A stretch of 42,937 nt of DNA from an uncultured Bacteroidales bacterium (GTDB lineage: Bacteria > Bacteroidota > Bacteroidia > Bacteroidales > Muribaculaceae). The stretch spans positions 1 to 42,937 of the forward strand of contig CAMKGM010000022.1 of NCBI GenBank assembly GCA_946412245.1, in the 5' to 3' direction. The position numbers and the translations under genes were made by a program. The notes beneath the pieces were generated by a model. It saw nothing but the letters and a program-made list of their open reading frames with translations, ran no database searches and was not told the DNA's origin. Shown one piece after another: positions 22,845 to 30,752 of this stretch (positions are counted from its first letter, which is position 1; the number at the start of each line of letters is the position of its first letter).

Positions 22845-23540
22845 ATGAAAACAATTCTTTTATTAACAATCGCCATCCTGAACGCGATGTGCATGAATTC
22901 AAGCAACTCTAACGACGCGAGCAACACGCATCAAACGGTTGTAAACACAATTAACAGTAAAACCAATGTAGATCAGTTTAACAGCATTTGTGTATCGGGA
23001 CCCATGAATGTGGTTCTAACCCAAGGCCGACGCTGCAGCGTGACCGTTGAAAGCGGCAGTCAAGAAGCGTTTAAAAACCTGGTGGTGTATGTTAAAGACA
23101 ATACTTTGATCGTGACAACCAAGCAGGGTAGTAACAACGTGAATATGGCACAAGTGACTGTAAACGTCGCTACTCCCTCAATTGAAGGTTTGGAGATGAC
23201 CGGCTCAGGAAATCTGTCAACCCTAAGCGACTTCAAAACCAAGAACGCACGCCTGTTAGTGACCGGCTCGGGCAACATTATCTTGAGCAACCCGTTCACC
23301 TGCCAACAGATGAATGTAGAAGTGACCGGCTCAGGTACTGTCTCTGTCAATCAACTGAAAGCTAAAAATCTTGTCAGCAGTGTTACGGGTTCAGGCGAAG
23401 TACAATATAGCAACCTGGACGTGAAAGATGCCGTGAGCGAGGTGACCGGTTCGGGTAACATCAGTCTGAGCGGTAAGGTGGGCAATCACACCAAGCATGT
23501 GACCGGCAGCGGAAACGTCGACACACTGGGCATGAGATAA
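22845..23540 (+). CDS. DUF2807 (head GIN domain) exported protein
   Basis: 231 residues. Hydrophobic N-terminus (KTILLLTIAILNAMC) looks like a signal peptide; the Cys at 16 lacks a good lipobox (AM before it), so lipidation is uncertain. The body is the DUF2807 beta-helix: SICVSGPMNVVLTQG, VESGSQEAFKNLVVYVKDNTLIV, then six VTGSGN-type turns at regular spacing (TGSGNLS, TGSGNII, TGSGTVS, TGSGEVQ, TGSGNIS, TGSGNVD). The family is found in Bacteroidetes envelopes, with unknown biochemical role. Location behind the sigma operon and the shared promoter box suggest it is a target of that sigma factor. Confidence 0.88.
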   Translation: MKTILLLTIAILNAMCMNSSNSNDASNTHQTVVNTINSKTNVDQFNSICVSGPMNVVLTQGRRCSVTVESGSQEAFKNLVVYVKDNTLIVTTKQGSNNVNMAQVTVNVATPSIEGLEMTGSGNLSTLSDFKTKNARLLVTGSGNIILSNPFTCQQMNVEVTGSGTVSVNQLKAKNLVSSVTGSGEVQYSNLDVKDAVSEVTGSGNISLSGKVGNHTKHVTGSGNVDTLGMR

Positions 23541-23559
23541 CAAACTACTTCATACATTC

Positions 23560-23587
23560 AACCCAATTCGGTCTTTAGGATTTGGGT
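23560..23587. repeat. Dispersed intergenic repeat, copy
   Basis: On the plus strand AACCCAATTCGG, TCTTTAGGA, TTTGGGT; the minus strand carries the core with one change (CCTAAAGACCGAATTGGG). The outer CCCAA / TTTGGG ends are inverted. Confidence 0.75.
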
Positions 23588-23605
23588 CCAATAGTCCCAT
23601 CGGGC

Positions 23606-23645
23606 AAAAAGTCACGGCTGATGCAGAACATCGGCCGTGCTTTTG
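23606..23645. terminator. Bidirectional terminator between DUF2807 and ftsH
   Basis: CACGGC and TGATG pair with CATCG and GCCGTG, with A-run before and T-run after, so the hairpin can end both transcripts. It is flanked by two dispersed-repeat copies. Confidence 0.8.
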
Positions 23646-23648
23646 TTT

Positions 23649-23679
23649 AAACCCAATTCTGTCATTAGGTAAAATGGGT
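23649..23679. repeat. Dispersed intergenic repeat, copy
   Basis: Contains ACCCAATTCTGTCATTAGG; the minus strand reads CCTAATGACAGAATTGGG, one base from the core. Confidence 0.75.
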
Positions 23680-23706
23680 ATTTAGCGCAATGAATTGCAG
23701 ATTCCT

Positions 23707-26700
23707 TTACTGCAACTCGGGAGATTCAATTTCGGGGGTAGGCCGGGAGGCTTTGCGCTTGTCGGCCTCTTGTTTGAGTTGCTCGGTGCGTGACACCCAC
23801 GGGCGCTTGCCGAAGATGGCTTGCACGTCGTCGGCGAGAATCACCTCGCGCTTCATCAGCAGGTCTACTATCTTGTGCAGACCGTCGGCATACTTGTTAA
23901 GCAGGCCCTTAGCGCGCTGATACTGCTCGTTGACGATGCGAGTGATTTCCTCGTCAATGATTCGTGCGCGCTCGTCGCTATAGGGCTTGTCGCCCATTTG
24001 CCGCTGCGGGTCGTAGTAGGAGATGTTAGGCATCTTGTCGCTCATGCCGTAGTACACCACCATGCTACGCGCGATGCGAGTAGCCTGCTGCATATCGTTG
24101 AGTGCGCCGGTTCCTATCTTGCCCAGGAACAATTCCTCGGCGGCGCGGCCTCCCATGAAGGTACAAATCTTGTCGAGGAATGCCTGCTTGGACATGCCCA
24201 CGCGCTCCTCGGTGGCGTGCAGATTGACACCCAGCGCCTGTCCGCGCGGCACAATTGAAATTTTGACCAGCGGGTCCTCGTTCTCCAGGTGCCAACTCAC
24301 GGTGGCGTGTCCCGCCTCGTGTACGGCCGTCTCATACTTGTCTTGCTCGGTGAGCAGCAACGACTTGTTTTCGAGTCCCATTGTCACCTTGTCGATGGCT
24401 TCGCTGAAGTCGTGCATTGTCACTGTTTCGCTGTTGCGACGAGCGGCAAAGATAGCGGCCTCGTTGCACACGTTGGCAATCTCGGCACCACTGAATCCCG
24501 GTGTCTGTTGAGCCAATTTATTGATGTCGACTTCGGGGTCAACCTTGATTTTGCGCAGGTGTACCTTGAAGATGGCTTCGCGGTCGGGTAGGGCGGGGAG
24601 TGATACGTGCACTTTGCGGTCAAAGCGACCCGGACGCAGCAGTGCGGGGTCAAGCATATCCTCACGGTTGGTGGCAGCGAGCACTATTACGCCCGTTTCG
24701 CCATCAAAACCGTCCATCTCGGTGAGCAACTGGTTCAGGGTCTGGTCGTGTTCGCTACTGAAGCCCACATTGCTACGTGCACCGCCAATAGCATCAATCT
24801 CATCGATGAACACCACGCAGGGTGCTTTCTCCTTAGCCTCGCTGAAGAGTTCGCGGACACGCGATGCGCCCTCTCCCACAAACACCTCGACAAAGTCGCT
24901 ACCGGCGCGTGAAATGAAGGGTACATTGGCCTCACCTGCCACGGCTCGAGCCAGCATGGTCTTGCCGGTTCCCGGAGGGCCTACGAGTAGGGCACCCCGC
25001 GGCACCTTGCCACCCAGTTTGTTGTATTTTTCAGGACTCTTCAAGAAGTCCACAATCTCAGTCACTTCTTGCTTCGCCTCTTCCATACCCGCTACATCGT
25101 CGAACATCACGGTGCCCACCACCGACTTCTTGTTCTCGATGCCCTTGCGGGTAGCGACGATGGCATTGAGCAAATACTGTTGCGGAACCGAATCCAGTCC
25201 GTCGCCCGAAGCCTTGAGGGCGGCTTCGTTGCAGGTCTTGGAAATTTCAGCACCACTAAATCCCGAGGCTTGTTCAGCGAGTTCGCGAATGTTCACATCG
25301 TCGGCAGCCTTGATGCGGCCGGTATAGAGTTTGAAAATCTCAACGCGGTCGTCCAAGCCGGGGAATCCCACATAGCACTTGCGGTCAAAGCGCCCCGGGC
25401 GCAGCAGTGCCTTGTCGACAGCGTCGAGCCGGTTGGTCGCACCCATGACAATGACCCCATCGTTAGTGCCGTAACCGTCAATCTCCACCAAGAGTTGGTT
25501 CAGGGTGATTTCGCGTTCGGAGTTGCCCTTGTTTTTGCGGTCGCCAATGGCATCGAGTTCGTCGATGAAGATGATGCAGGGTGCTTTCTCCTTGGCATTG
25601 CGGAACAATTCGCGCACGCGCGAAACGCCTGAGCCCACAAACTCGCCCTGGAACTCGGCTGCCGAGGTGGCGAAGAACGACACATGCGCTTCGCCGGCAA
25701 CAGCCTTGGCCAGCAGCGTCTTGCCGGAGCCTGACGGGCCTACAAGCAGTACGCCTCGCGGAATCTTACCGCCCAGGCGGGTATATTTTTCAGGATTCTT
25801 CAGGAAATCAATGACTTCGCGCACAGCACTCTTGGGCTTCGCCATGCCGGCCACATCGTCGAAAGTCACGGTCTTGGCCATGCGCTCAGGCTTGTCAAGT
25901 TGCCGTGTGACGCGGTCAATGGCCTCAATGAAGTCCTCGCGCTGTGCGGCTTTCTTACCGCGGCGCGCGGCAAGCAGGGCAGCCTCGTTGCAAATGTTGG
26001 CAATGTCGGCGCCTGACATTCCGGCAGTCATTCCGGCCAGCTCATCCAAGTCAACGCTGCCGTCAATCTTGGTCTTTTTTAAGTGAACCTTGAAGATGGC
26101 TGCTCGGTCTTCGCGAGTGGGAGTGGCGATATAAATCTGTCGGTCGAAGCGACCGCCGCGCAGCAGGGCCTTGTCGAGCACGTCGGCACGGTTGGTCGCT
26201 GCCAGCACAATCACGCCGCTATTGTTGCTGAAGCCATCCATCTCGGTGAGCAACTGATTGAGTGTGTTCTCGCGCTCGTCGTTGCTGGTGAACTCATTCT
26301 TGCGACTACGGGCGCGACCAATGGCGTCGATCTCGTCAATGAAGATGATGCAGGGAGCCTTCTCCTTGGCTTGGCGGAAGGTGTCGCGCACGCGCGATGC
26401 ACCCACGCCCACAAACATCTCCACGAAGTCGCTACCGCTCATCGACAGGAACGGCACATCAGCCTCTCCCGCGACCGCCTTGGCGAGCAACGTCTTACCG
26501 GTTCCCGGAGGACCTACAAGCAACACGCCTTTAGGAATGGTGCCGCCTATTTGTGTGTAGCGGTCGGGATGTTTCAGAAACTCCACAATCTCAGCCACCT
26601 CTTTCTTTTCGCGCTCCATACCGGCCACGTCGGCAAAGGTTACGGGCTTATTCTTGCCCTTATCTTTGCCAAACTCCTTGGCACGAGAGCGGCCCACGCT

Positions 26701-27231
26701 GAAGATGCCGCCACCGCCACTACCCATACCGGAGGATGAGCGTCGGAAAATCCATATCCAGAAGACGATGAGGAGGATAAACGGGGCGAACGACCAAAAC
26801 ATTGACCAAAAGTCAGTTCCTTTCTGGTACTCGATGGTGCCCTTGAAGGCTCCGGCGGCCTGCCAGGCATTGACGTAGTCGTCAAATTTGTCGCTCGACG
26901 GGATGGTGGTCACGATGGATGCCTTCACGCTCTTCTTAGGCTGGTAGGTCTTGCCGAAAACGGCCCGTGCCAGCGAGTCGGTCATGAAACCTTCGGCTTG
27001 GTTCTGGTTGGTCGACACAACGATTTTCTCGATGCCTCCCTTGCCTACCCAGGACTGAAACTCGGTCCATGAAACCTCCTTGGTGCGGGCATCTTCGCCC
27101 ATATAGTAAATGGCAAAAAGAGCAATGGCAATAGCCAGATACATCCAGTAGATGCTCTTGAAGGGAGTGAAGCCACCGCCTCTGTTGTTGCCGCCACTCT
27201 TGCTGTTCTTGTTAGGAAAAATTCCGGGCAT
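23707..27231 (-). CDS. ftsH: FtsH-type membrane zinc protease with three tandem AAA+ modules
   Basis: 1174 residues; FtsH usually has 600-700. Order: membrane segment 27-44, FtsH_ext domain 45-140, membrane segment 143-162. AAA1 about 197-450: Walker A GPPGTGKT 240-247, Walker B IIFIDE 295-300, SRH 346-364. AAA2 about 451-702: GPSGSGKT 498-505, IIFIDE 553-558, SRH 599-617. AAA3 about 703-950: GPPGTGKT 751-758, VVFIDE 806-811, SRH 854-872. The M41 protease has HEAGH 971-975 and Asp 1046 in ALNDMQQAT. All three modules keep the pore-loop FVG (273-275, 531-533, 784-786) and both SRH arginines. The modules differ too much for an assembly duplication. FtsH degrades membrane and regulatory proteins as an ATP-driven hexamer. 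It lies 71 bases behind rsfS, the locus where I expect the housekeeping ftsH. Confidence 0.95.
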   Translation of the reverse strand: MPGIFPNKNSKSGGNNRGGGFTPFKSIYWMYLAIAIALFAIYYMGEDARTKEVSWTEFQSWVGKGGIEKIVVSTNQNQAEGFMTDSLARAVFGKTYQPKKSVKASIVTTIPSSDKFDDYVNAWQAAGAFKGTIEYQKGTDFWSMFWSFAPFILLIVFWIWIFRRSSSGMGSGGGGIFSVGRSRAKEFGKDKGKNKPVTFADVAGMEREKKEVAEIVEFLKHPDRYTQIGGTIPKGVLLVGPPGTGKTLLAKAVAGEADVPFLSMSGSDFVEMFVGVGASRVRDTFRQAKEKAPCIIFIDEIDAIGRARSRKNEFTSNDERENTLNQLLTEMDGFSNNSGVIVLAATNRADVLDKALLRGGRFDRQIYIATPTREDRAAIFKVHLKKTKIDGSVDLDELAGMTAGMSGADIANICNEAALLAARRGKKAAQREDFIEAIDRVTRQLDKPERMAKTVTFDDVAGMAKPKSAVREVIDFLKNPEKYTRLGGKIPRGVLLVGPSGSGKTLLAKAVAGEAHVSFFATSAAEFQGEFVGSGVSRVRELFRNAKEKAPCIIFIDELDAIGDRKNKGNSEREITLNQLLVEIDGYGTNDGVIVMGATNRLDAVDKALLRPGRFDRKCYVGFPGLDDRVEIFKLYTGRIKAADDVNIRELAEQASGFSGAEISKTCNEAALKASGDGLDSVPQQYLLNAIVATRKGIENKKSVVGTVMFDDVAGMEEAKQEVTEIVDFLKSPEKYNKLGGKVPRGALLVGPPGTGKTMLARAVAGEANVPFISRAGSDFVEVFVGEGASRVRELFSEAKEKAPCVVFIDEIDAIGGARSNVGFSSEHDQTLNQLLTEMDGFDGETGVIVLAATNREDMLDPALLRPGRFDRKVHVSLPALPDREAIFKVHLRKIKVDPEVDINKLAQQTPGFSGAEIANVCNEAAIFAARRNSETVTMHDFSEAIDKVTMGLENKSLLLTEQDKYETAVHEAGHATVSWHLENEDPLVKISIVPRGQALGVNLHATEERVGMSKQAFLDKICTFMGGRAAEELFLGKIGTGALNDMQQATRIARSMVVYYGMSDKMPNISYYDPQRQMGDKPYSDERARIIDEEITRIVNEQYQRAKGLLNKYADGLHKIVDLLMKREVILADDVQAIFGKRPWVSRTEQLKQEADKRKASRPTPEIESPELQ

Positions 27232-27302
27232 GGTTCTTGATTGCTACGATAATTTAGAAATTAAAAAAAGAGTTAACTGTTAGGAATTCCTTTCAGCGCA
27301 AA

Positions 27303-27662
27303 TCAAAAGTCGTTGGCTATGTGCTCAACTTTGGCGTCGGCCCACAGTTCCTCGAGTTTGAAACGCTCGCGGAATTCCGGATTAAAGACATGAGCATAAA
27401 CCGTGCCATAATCAATTATAATCCATTGAGAGTTCTGATAGCCGTCGTAATTGAAGGGTTTTGTGCCAAGTTTTTTCTGTACATATTCGCGCACACTGTC
27501 AGCAATTGCATCAACCTGAAGATTGCTGTTACCGGTGCAAAGCACAAAATGTGCAGTTGCTGCTGTCTCAATGCCTTCCATGTCGACGTGGACAATGTCA
27601 AAGCCTTTCTTTTCCTGAATGCCTTCAATAATGGCGGTTACTAATTCTTTGTTTTCTGTCAT
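27303..27662 (-). CDS. rsfS: Ribosome silencing factor RsfS
   Basis: 119 residues. RsfS binds ribosomal protein uL14 and blocks 30S-50S joining during starvation. Family features: DIVHVDMEGIETAATAHFVLCTGNSNLQVDAIADSV has the HFVLCTG strand and the helix; the later part has the GYQNSQWIIIDYGTVYAHVFNPEFRERFKLEELW signature, standing for the usual WILLDYGDVVVHVF...R.FY.LE.LW. Directly upstream of ftsH on the same strand with a 71-base gap, a gene order that I recall as common in Bacteroidetes. Confidence 0.93.
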   Translation of the reverse strand: MTENKELVTAIIEGIQEKKGFDIVHVDMEGIETAATAHFVLCTGNSNLQVDAIADSVREYVQKKLGTKPFNYDGYQNSQWIIIDYGTVYAHVFNPEFRERFKLEELWADAKVEHIANDF

Positions 27663-27691
27663 GTATATATACCTTAAATTATTTTATGGTG

Positions 27692-27723
27692 CAAAATTAG
27701 TGCAAATATGTTGCATCGGCAAC
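27692..27723 (-). promoter_or_regulatory. Promoter of rsfS-ftsH
   Basis: On the minus strand GTTG (27723-27720), 20 bases, TAATTTTG (27699-27692). The leader is about 25-30 bases. Confidence 0.7.
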
Positions 27724-27753
27724 ATATTCGACAAAAATTGCGAGTAAACGAGT

Positions 27754-27780
27754 TCAAACGAGAACATGTTCTCAGTTTGA
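27754..27780. promoter_or_regulatory. Palindrome upstream of the rsfS-ftsH promoter
   Basis: A perfect 14-base palindrome GAGAACATGTTCTC (27760-27773) is extended by TCAAAC / GTTTGA arms with one extra base on the right. It ends about 30 bases upstream of the -33 box. It could be an operator for a dimeric regulator or an RNA hairpin. Confidence 0.5.
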
Positions 27781-27819
27781 CGAGTGAAAGCAAATAATTT
27801 AAATTTCAAAACACGAGTT

Positions 27820-27935
27820 GCACGAAGCGCTTCGCGGTTCAATGAGCGAGGTGGTGGTGGGGGCTGCGACGGGAGTCGCAGCATAGGAGAGACCGGGGGC
27901 GGTGCGCAACCGAATGGGAGTCGTGCTGGCGCATG
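27820..27935. other. GC-rich structured intergenic segment
   Basis: The 437-base gap between pepD and rsfS has no convincing gene. This part is much richer in GC than its surroundings and has three inverted repeats: CGAAGCGCTTCG near 27822, GCTGCGAC-GGGA-GTCGCAGC at 27863-27882 (eight pairs, four-base loop), and TGCGC / GCGCA near 27902-27931. It could encode a small RNA or be a decayed element. I match it to no known RNA family. Confidence 0.35.
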
Positions 27936-27964
27936 AGAAATCTAGGCAAATCGAATTATGATCC

Positions 27965-27989
27965 AAAATCCTAATGCCTGAATTGGGAT
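27965..27989. repeat. Dispersed intergenic repeat, copy
   Basis: Contains CCTAATGCCTGAATTGGG, two bases from the core. Lies between pepD and rsfS. Confidence 0.7.
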
Positions 27990-28030
27990 GATTGTGACTC
28001 GTTGAATGTCGGCCTAATTTCTGTGGGGAT

Positions 28031-28062
28031 AAAAAAGGTGCCCGCTGCGTGAGCGGACACCT
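28031..28062 (-). terminator. Terminator of pepD
   Basis: On the minus strand GGTGTCCGCT pairs with AGCGGGCACC around CACGC, followed by TTTTTT. It starts about 38 bases after the pepD stop. Confidence 0.85.
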
Positions 28063-28099
28063 CTATGTGAAAAACAAAGTAATATTGTGAGGCGATTAA

Positions 28100-29560
28100 T
28101 TATTTCTCCTCAGCAATCTTGTTGAGCAGAGCCACGGTGAAGTCCCAAGCCTTTTGCACCGGTGGGATGTGAGCACGCTCTTGCGGCGAGTGCACATCTT
28201 GCAGGGTGGGGCCGTAGGAAATCATCTCCATGTGCGGACAAGCCTTGAGGAACAGACCGCATTCCAGACCGGCGTGGATGGCTTCCACAACGGGCTCCTC
28301 GCCATAGAGTTTCTTCCACATGGCAACGGCATCCTTGAGCAGCTGGCTTTCGGCATTGGGAGCCCAGCCTTGATAGCCGCCCTCTGATTCAATCTTAGCG
28401 CCGGCAAGATCGTAGATGGCTTCGATTTGGTTGGTCAGGTCATACTTAGCGCTCTCAATTGATGAACGGTGGAATGCTTCGACCACAATCTTGTTGCCAT
28501 CACGCATCTTGATGCTGGCGGTGTTGCTTGAGGTCTCAACTAGACCCTCAATTTCATGGCTCATGGCATACACGCCGTGAGGAGTTGCGTTGACGGCTGC
28601 AATCATGCGGCGTGCCACGCACTTGTCTATGACAGTCTCGGGAGCGTCAACACTCTCGCAAGAGTACTGAGCGGTCTTCTCAACGTGCTTGTATTCAACT
28701 TCCACATCGGCCTTGAACTGGTTGAATTCAACAGCGAGTTTCTCTTTGTCTTCGGGTTTGATACCAATCACGGCAACGGCGTCGCGAGCAATGGCATTGT
28801 GCAGGTTACCTGCGTCGATGTATGCCAGTTCATAGTCAACCTTGCGGCCCAGGGCATACAAGAAGCGGGCAATCAGTTTAGTTGCGCTGGCATAGCCAAT
28901 GGGAATGTCGGTGCCTGAGTGGCCACCATGGAATTTGTTCAGGCCTATCTTGAAATAAACAAGGTCCTTAGGAGCGGCCTTGGGCTCGTAGTCGAATGTG
29001 AAGATTGACACCAGACCACCGGCGCAACCAATGGTGATCACGCCATCGTCCTCGCTGTCCAGGTTGAGCAGATAGTCGCCCTGAAGCATCTCGGGAGTGA
29101 TGTTCTCGGCACCGGTCAAACCGGTTTCCTCGTCGACAGTGGCGAGAGCTTCGAGCGCACCGCACTTGATATCGGGATCGGTGATCACAGCCAGCGCAAT
29201 GGCAAGGCCCAGACCATCGTCAGCACCCAGAGTAGTGCCGTTAGCGCGCACCCACTCTCCGTCAACGATTGTCTCAATGGGGTCGGTCAGGAAGTTGTGG
29301 TTCGAGGTGGCTTCTTTCTCGGCTACCATGTCCATGTGGCCTTGAATCACCACTTTCTTGGCATTCTCAAAACCGGGAGCAGCGGGGCGGAACATAGCTA
29401 CGTTGCCCACATGGTCAACTTTGTACTCCAGATTGTGCTTTTTAGCGAAGTTTACCAGCCATTCCTGAATCTTGGCCAGATTGCCCGACGGACGGGGCAC
29501 TTGAGTGATTTCATCGAAAATTTTCCAGACGTTACTGGGTTTTAATTCTTTTACAGTCAT
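28100..29560 (-). CDS. pepD: Aminoacyl-histidine dipeptidase (M20 family, PepD)
   Basis: 486 residues, normal for PepD. Hydrolyses dipeptides such as carnosine-type Xaa-His in the cytosol with two zinc ions. Metal-site motifs: VVIQGHMDMVAEK with the first His and Asp, TLGADDGLGLAIALA with the bridging Asp, VDEETGLTGAENI with the general base Glu and the metal Glu, and HAGLECGLFL, EMISYGPTLQDVHSP near the C-terminus. The lid domain contains HGGHSGTDIP. No signal peptide. Terminator at 28031-28062. Confidence 0.94.
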   Translation of the reverse strand: MTVKELKPSNVWKIFDEITQVPRPSGNLAKIQEWLVNFAKKHNLEYKVDHVGNVAMFRPAAPGFENAKKVVIQGHMDMVAEKEATSNHNFLTDPIETIVDGEWVRANGTTLGADDGLGLAIALAVITDPDIKCGALEALATVDEETGLTGAENITPEMLQGDYLLNLDSEDDGVITIGCAGGLVSIFTFDYEPKAAPKDLVYFKIGLNKFHGGHSGTDIPIGYASATKLIARFLYALGRKVDYELAYIDAGNLHNAIARDAVAVIGIKPEDKEKLAVEFNQFKADVEVEYKHVEKTAQYSCESVDAPETVIDKCVARRMIAAVNATPHGVYAMSHEIEGLVETSSNTASIKMRDGNKIVVEAFHRSSIESAKYDLTNQIEAIYDLAGAKIESEGGYQGWAPNAESQLLKDAVAMWKKLYGEEPVVEAIHAGLECGLFLKACPHMEMISYGPTLQDVHSPQERAHIPPVQKAWDFTVALLNKIAEEK

Positions 29561-29650
29561 GATACTTGTTATTAAGAACTCAAAAAATGTTAGTTATCGT
29601 TTCAGTTGACAAATTTTTGTTAAATAGTTTGATTTGACCTCGCTAAGTTA

Positions 29651-29658
29651 CAAAAATA
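29651..29658 (-). promoter_or_regulatory. Candidate -7 box for pepD
   Basis: TATTTTTG on the minus strand, about 90 bases before the ATG; the -33 region is not convincing. Confidence 0.35.
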
Positions 29659-29694
29659 TTTTGAAATAAGCGGTAAAATCTCATAAACCTTTCA

Positions 29695-29702
29695 TATATT
29701 TG
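29695..29702 (+). promoter_or_regulatory. Candidate -7 box for the small membrane protein and Skp-like genes
   Basis: TATATTTG at 29695-29702, 25 bases before the GTG at 29727; no consensus -33 box seen. Confidence 0.45.
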
Positions 29703-29726
29703 CACAAAATTTAGATAACGACCACT

Positions 29727-29897
29727 GTGAAAATTGTGTTGATAACAATCGTAATGTTGTTGGTAGCCATGCTGTTGCTTGGTATCCGCGTGTTTTTTGT
29801 GAAGGGCGGACGGTTCCCCAACAGCCACATTGACGGCAACAGTGAGTTGAAAAAGCGCGGCATTATTTGCGTGCGCCGTGATAAAGAATTTAAGTAA
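29727..29897 (+). CDS. Small single-span membrane protein, 56 residues
   Basis: GTG start, 56 codons, TAA at 29895. One membrane segment at the N-terminus (VLITIVMLLVAMLLLGIRVFF), then a short basic tail with KGGRFPNSHIDGNSELKKRG and IICVRRDKEFK. The pattern FPN-HI--N--L-KRGI-C resembles a small uncharacterised Bacteroidetes membrane protein that I remember, which supports a real gene. It lies 25 bases before the Skp-like lipoprotein gene in the same direction and just after a -7 box, so the two probably form a transcript. No function is known to me. Confidence 0.7.
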   Translation: MKIVLITIVMLLVAMLLLGIRVFFVKGGRFPNSHIDGNSELKKRGIICVRRDKEFK

Positions 29898-29922
29898 TAA
29901 TAACATAATTTATAACCTGAAA

Positions 29923-30531
29923 ATGAACTGCTCAAACATTAAGAATTTTGTGATGATTGCCGCGCTGACTCTTGCGGCTGTATCGTGTAACCAGAAAGAC
30001 GAAACTGCCAAGCCCGCTCTGCCTAAGCAAGCCAACGAGCAAATGACAATTCGTTACATCGACATTGACACGCTTCTCACAAAATATAACCTTGCGAAGG
30101 ACTTTGACGAGGCTGCTACAACCATGCAGAATAACTACGACGCTGCCGAGAAACGCTATGCTCAACAAGCGCAGAGCATGCAGAACGAGTTTGCCAACAA
30201 TCAGCGCAATAATGTCTATGCTTCCAATCCTGCCAAGGCTCAGCAAGATCAGGCTCGTTATGAGAAACTCATGAACGATGCACAGGAAAAACTCGGCAAG
30301 ATGCAGCAAGACATGGCCAACCAAGCAATGAAGAACCGCAAGCAACTCACCGACTCGGTCTTCAATTACCTCAAGATATATGCTAAGGAGAAGCACTTTG
30401 ATGCTGTCTTGAGTAAGGCTTCAGACCTGAGTGCCGCCGCATTCTATGTTGACGACAAATATGATGTGACCGCCGATGTGGTCGAGGGCCTCAACAAGCG
30501 TTACACCAAGGTCGCACCTAAAAAGAAATAA
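29923..30531 (+). CDS. OmpH/Skp-like periplasmic lipoprotein
   Basis: 202 residues from ATG 29923. Lipoprotein signal: hydrophobic FVMIAALTLAAVSC with the lipobox Cys at residue 22. The mature part begins with the strand IRYIDIDTLLTKYNLAKDFDE, then a long alanine- and glutamine-rich coiled-coil pair (about 60-150; EKRYAQQAQSMQNEF, YEKLMNDAQEKLGKMQQDM) and returns to strand with FDAVLSKASD. This is the jellyfish layout of Skp, the chaperone for outer-membrane proteins; a lipid anchor is not the classical form. An upstream frame extension from 29878 overlaps the preceding small gene and is discarded. Confidence 0.87.
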   Translation: MNCSNIKNFVMIAALTLAAVSCNQKDETAKPALPKQANEQMTIRYIDIDTLLTKYNLAKDFDEAATTMQNNYDAAEKRYAQQAQSMQNEFANNQRNNVYASNPAKAQQDQARYEKLMNDAQEKLGKMQQDMANQAMKNRKQLTDSVFNYLKIYAKEKHFDAVLSKASDLSAAAFYVDDKYDVTADVVEGLNKRYTKVAPKKK

Positions 30532-30560
30532 ACTATTTTAATACATATTTTTACCCAATT

Positions 30561-30595
30561 AACGGGCCCATGCGTGAGCATCGGTCCGTTTTTTG
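30561..30595 (+). terminator. Terminator after the Skp-like gene
   Basis: AACGGGCC-CATGC pairs with GCATC-GGTCCGTT around GTGA, followed by TTTTTT. Confidence 0.85.
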
Positions 30596-30691
30596 TGTTC
30601 AAAACGCCTTTTCGGAGGGTTCCTTGCTCCTAAAATGTGCGGTCAAATCTTAAACAATAATAAATTGTAATGATTATATATATTTATTTTG

Positions 30692-30699
30692 TAAATTTG
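30692..30699 (+). promoter_or_regulatory. Candidate -7 box for the TPR gene
   Basis: TAAATTTG at 30692-30699. The -33 partner is not clear. Confidence 0.4.
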
Positions 30700-30752
30700 C
30701 AGATTAAGACCGCCGGCAGGCAGGCATGATAAATGAAATTAATAATCACATC

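Noticed and set aside
26583..26643. Possible frameshift or fusion junction before AAA1 of the ftsH gene
   Set aside because: The frame is continuous from the second membrane segment through a glycine-rich linker, as in ordinary FtsH. No stop or shift is seen.
23707..27231. Triple AAA region as an assembly or duplication artefact
   Set aside because: The three modules differ along their whole length in protein and DNA, with different motif variants. A sequencing or assembly duplication would give identical copies.
27760..27773. GAGAACATGTTCTC as a LexA/SOS box
   Set aside because: The GAAC and GTTC halves are two bases apart, whereas the Gram-positive LexA box has four bases between them; other LexA types do not match, and the genes downstream are not SOS genes.
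27684..27884. Minus-strand frame of 66 codons upstream of rsfS
   Set aside because: It runs through the palindrome and the rsfS promoter and looks like noncoding DNA.
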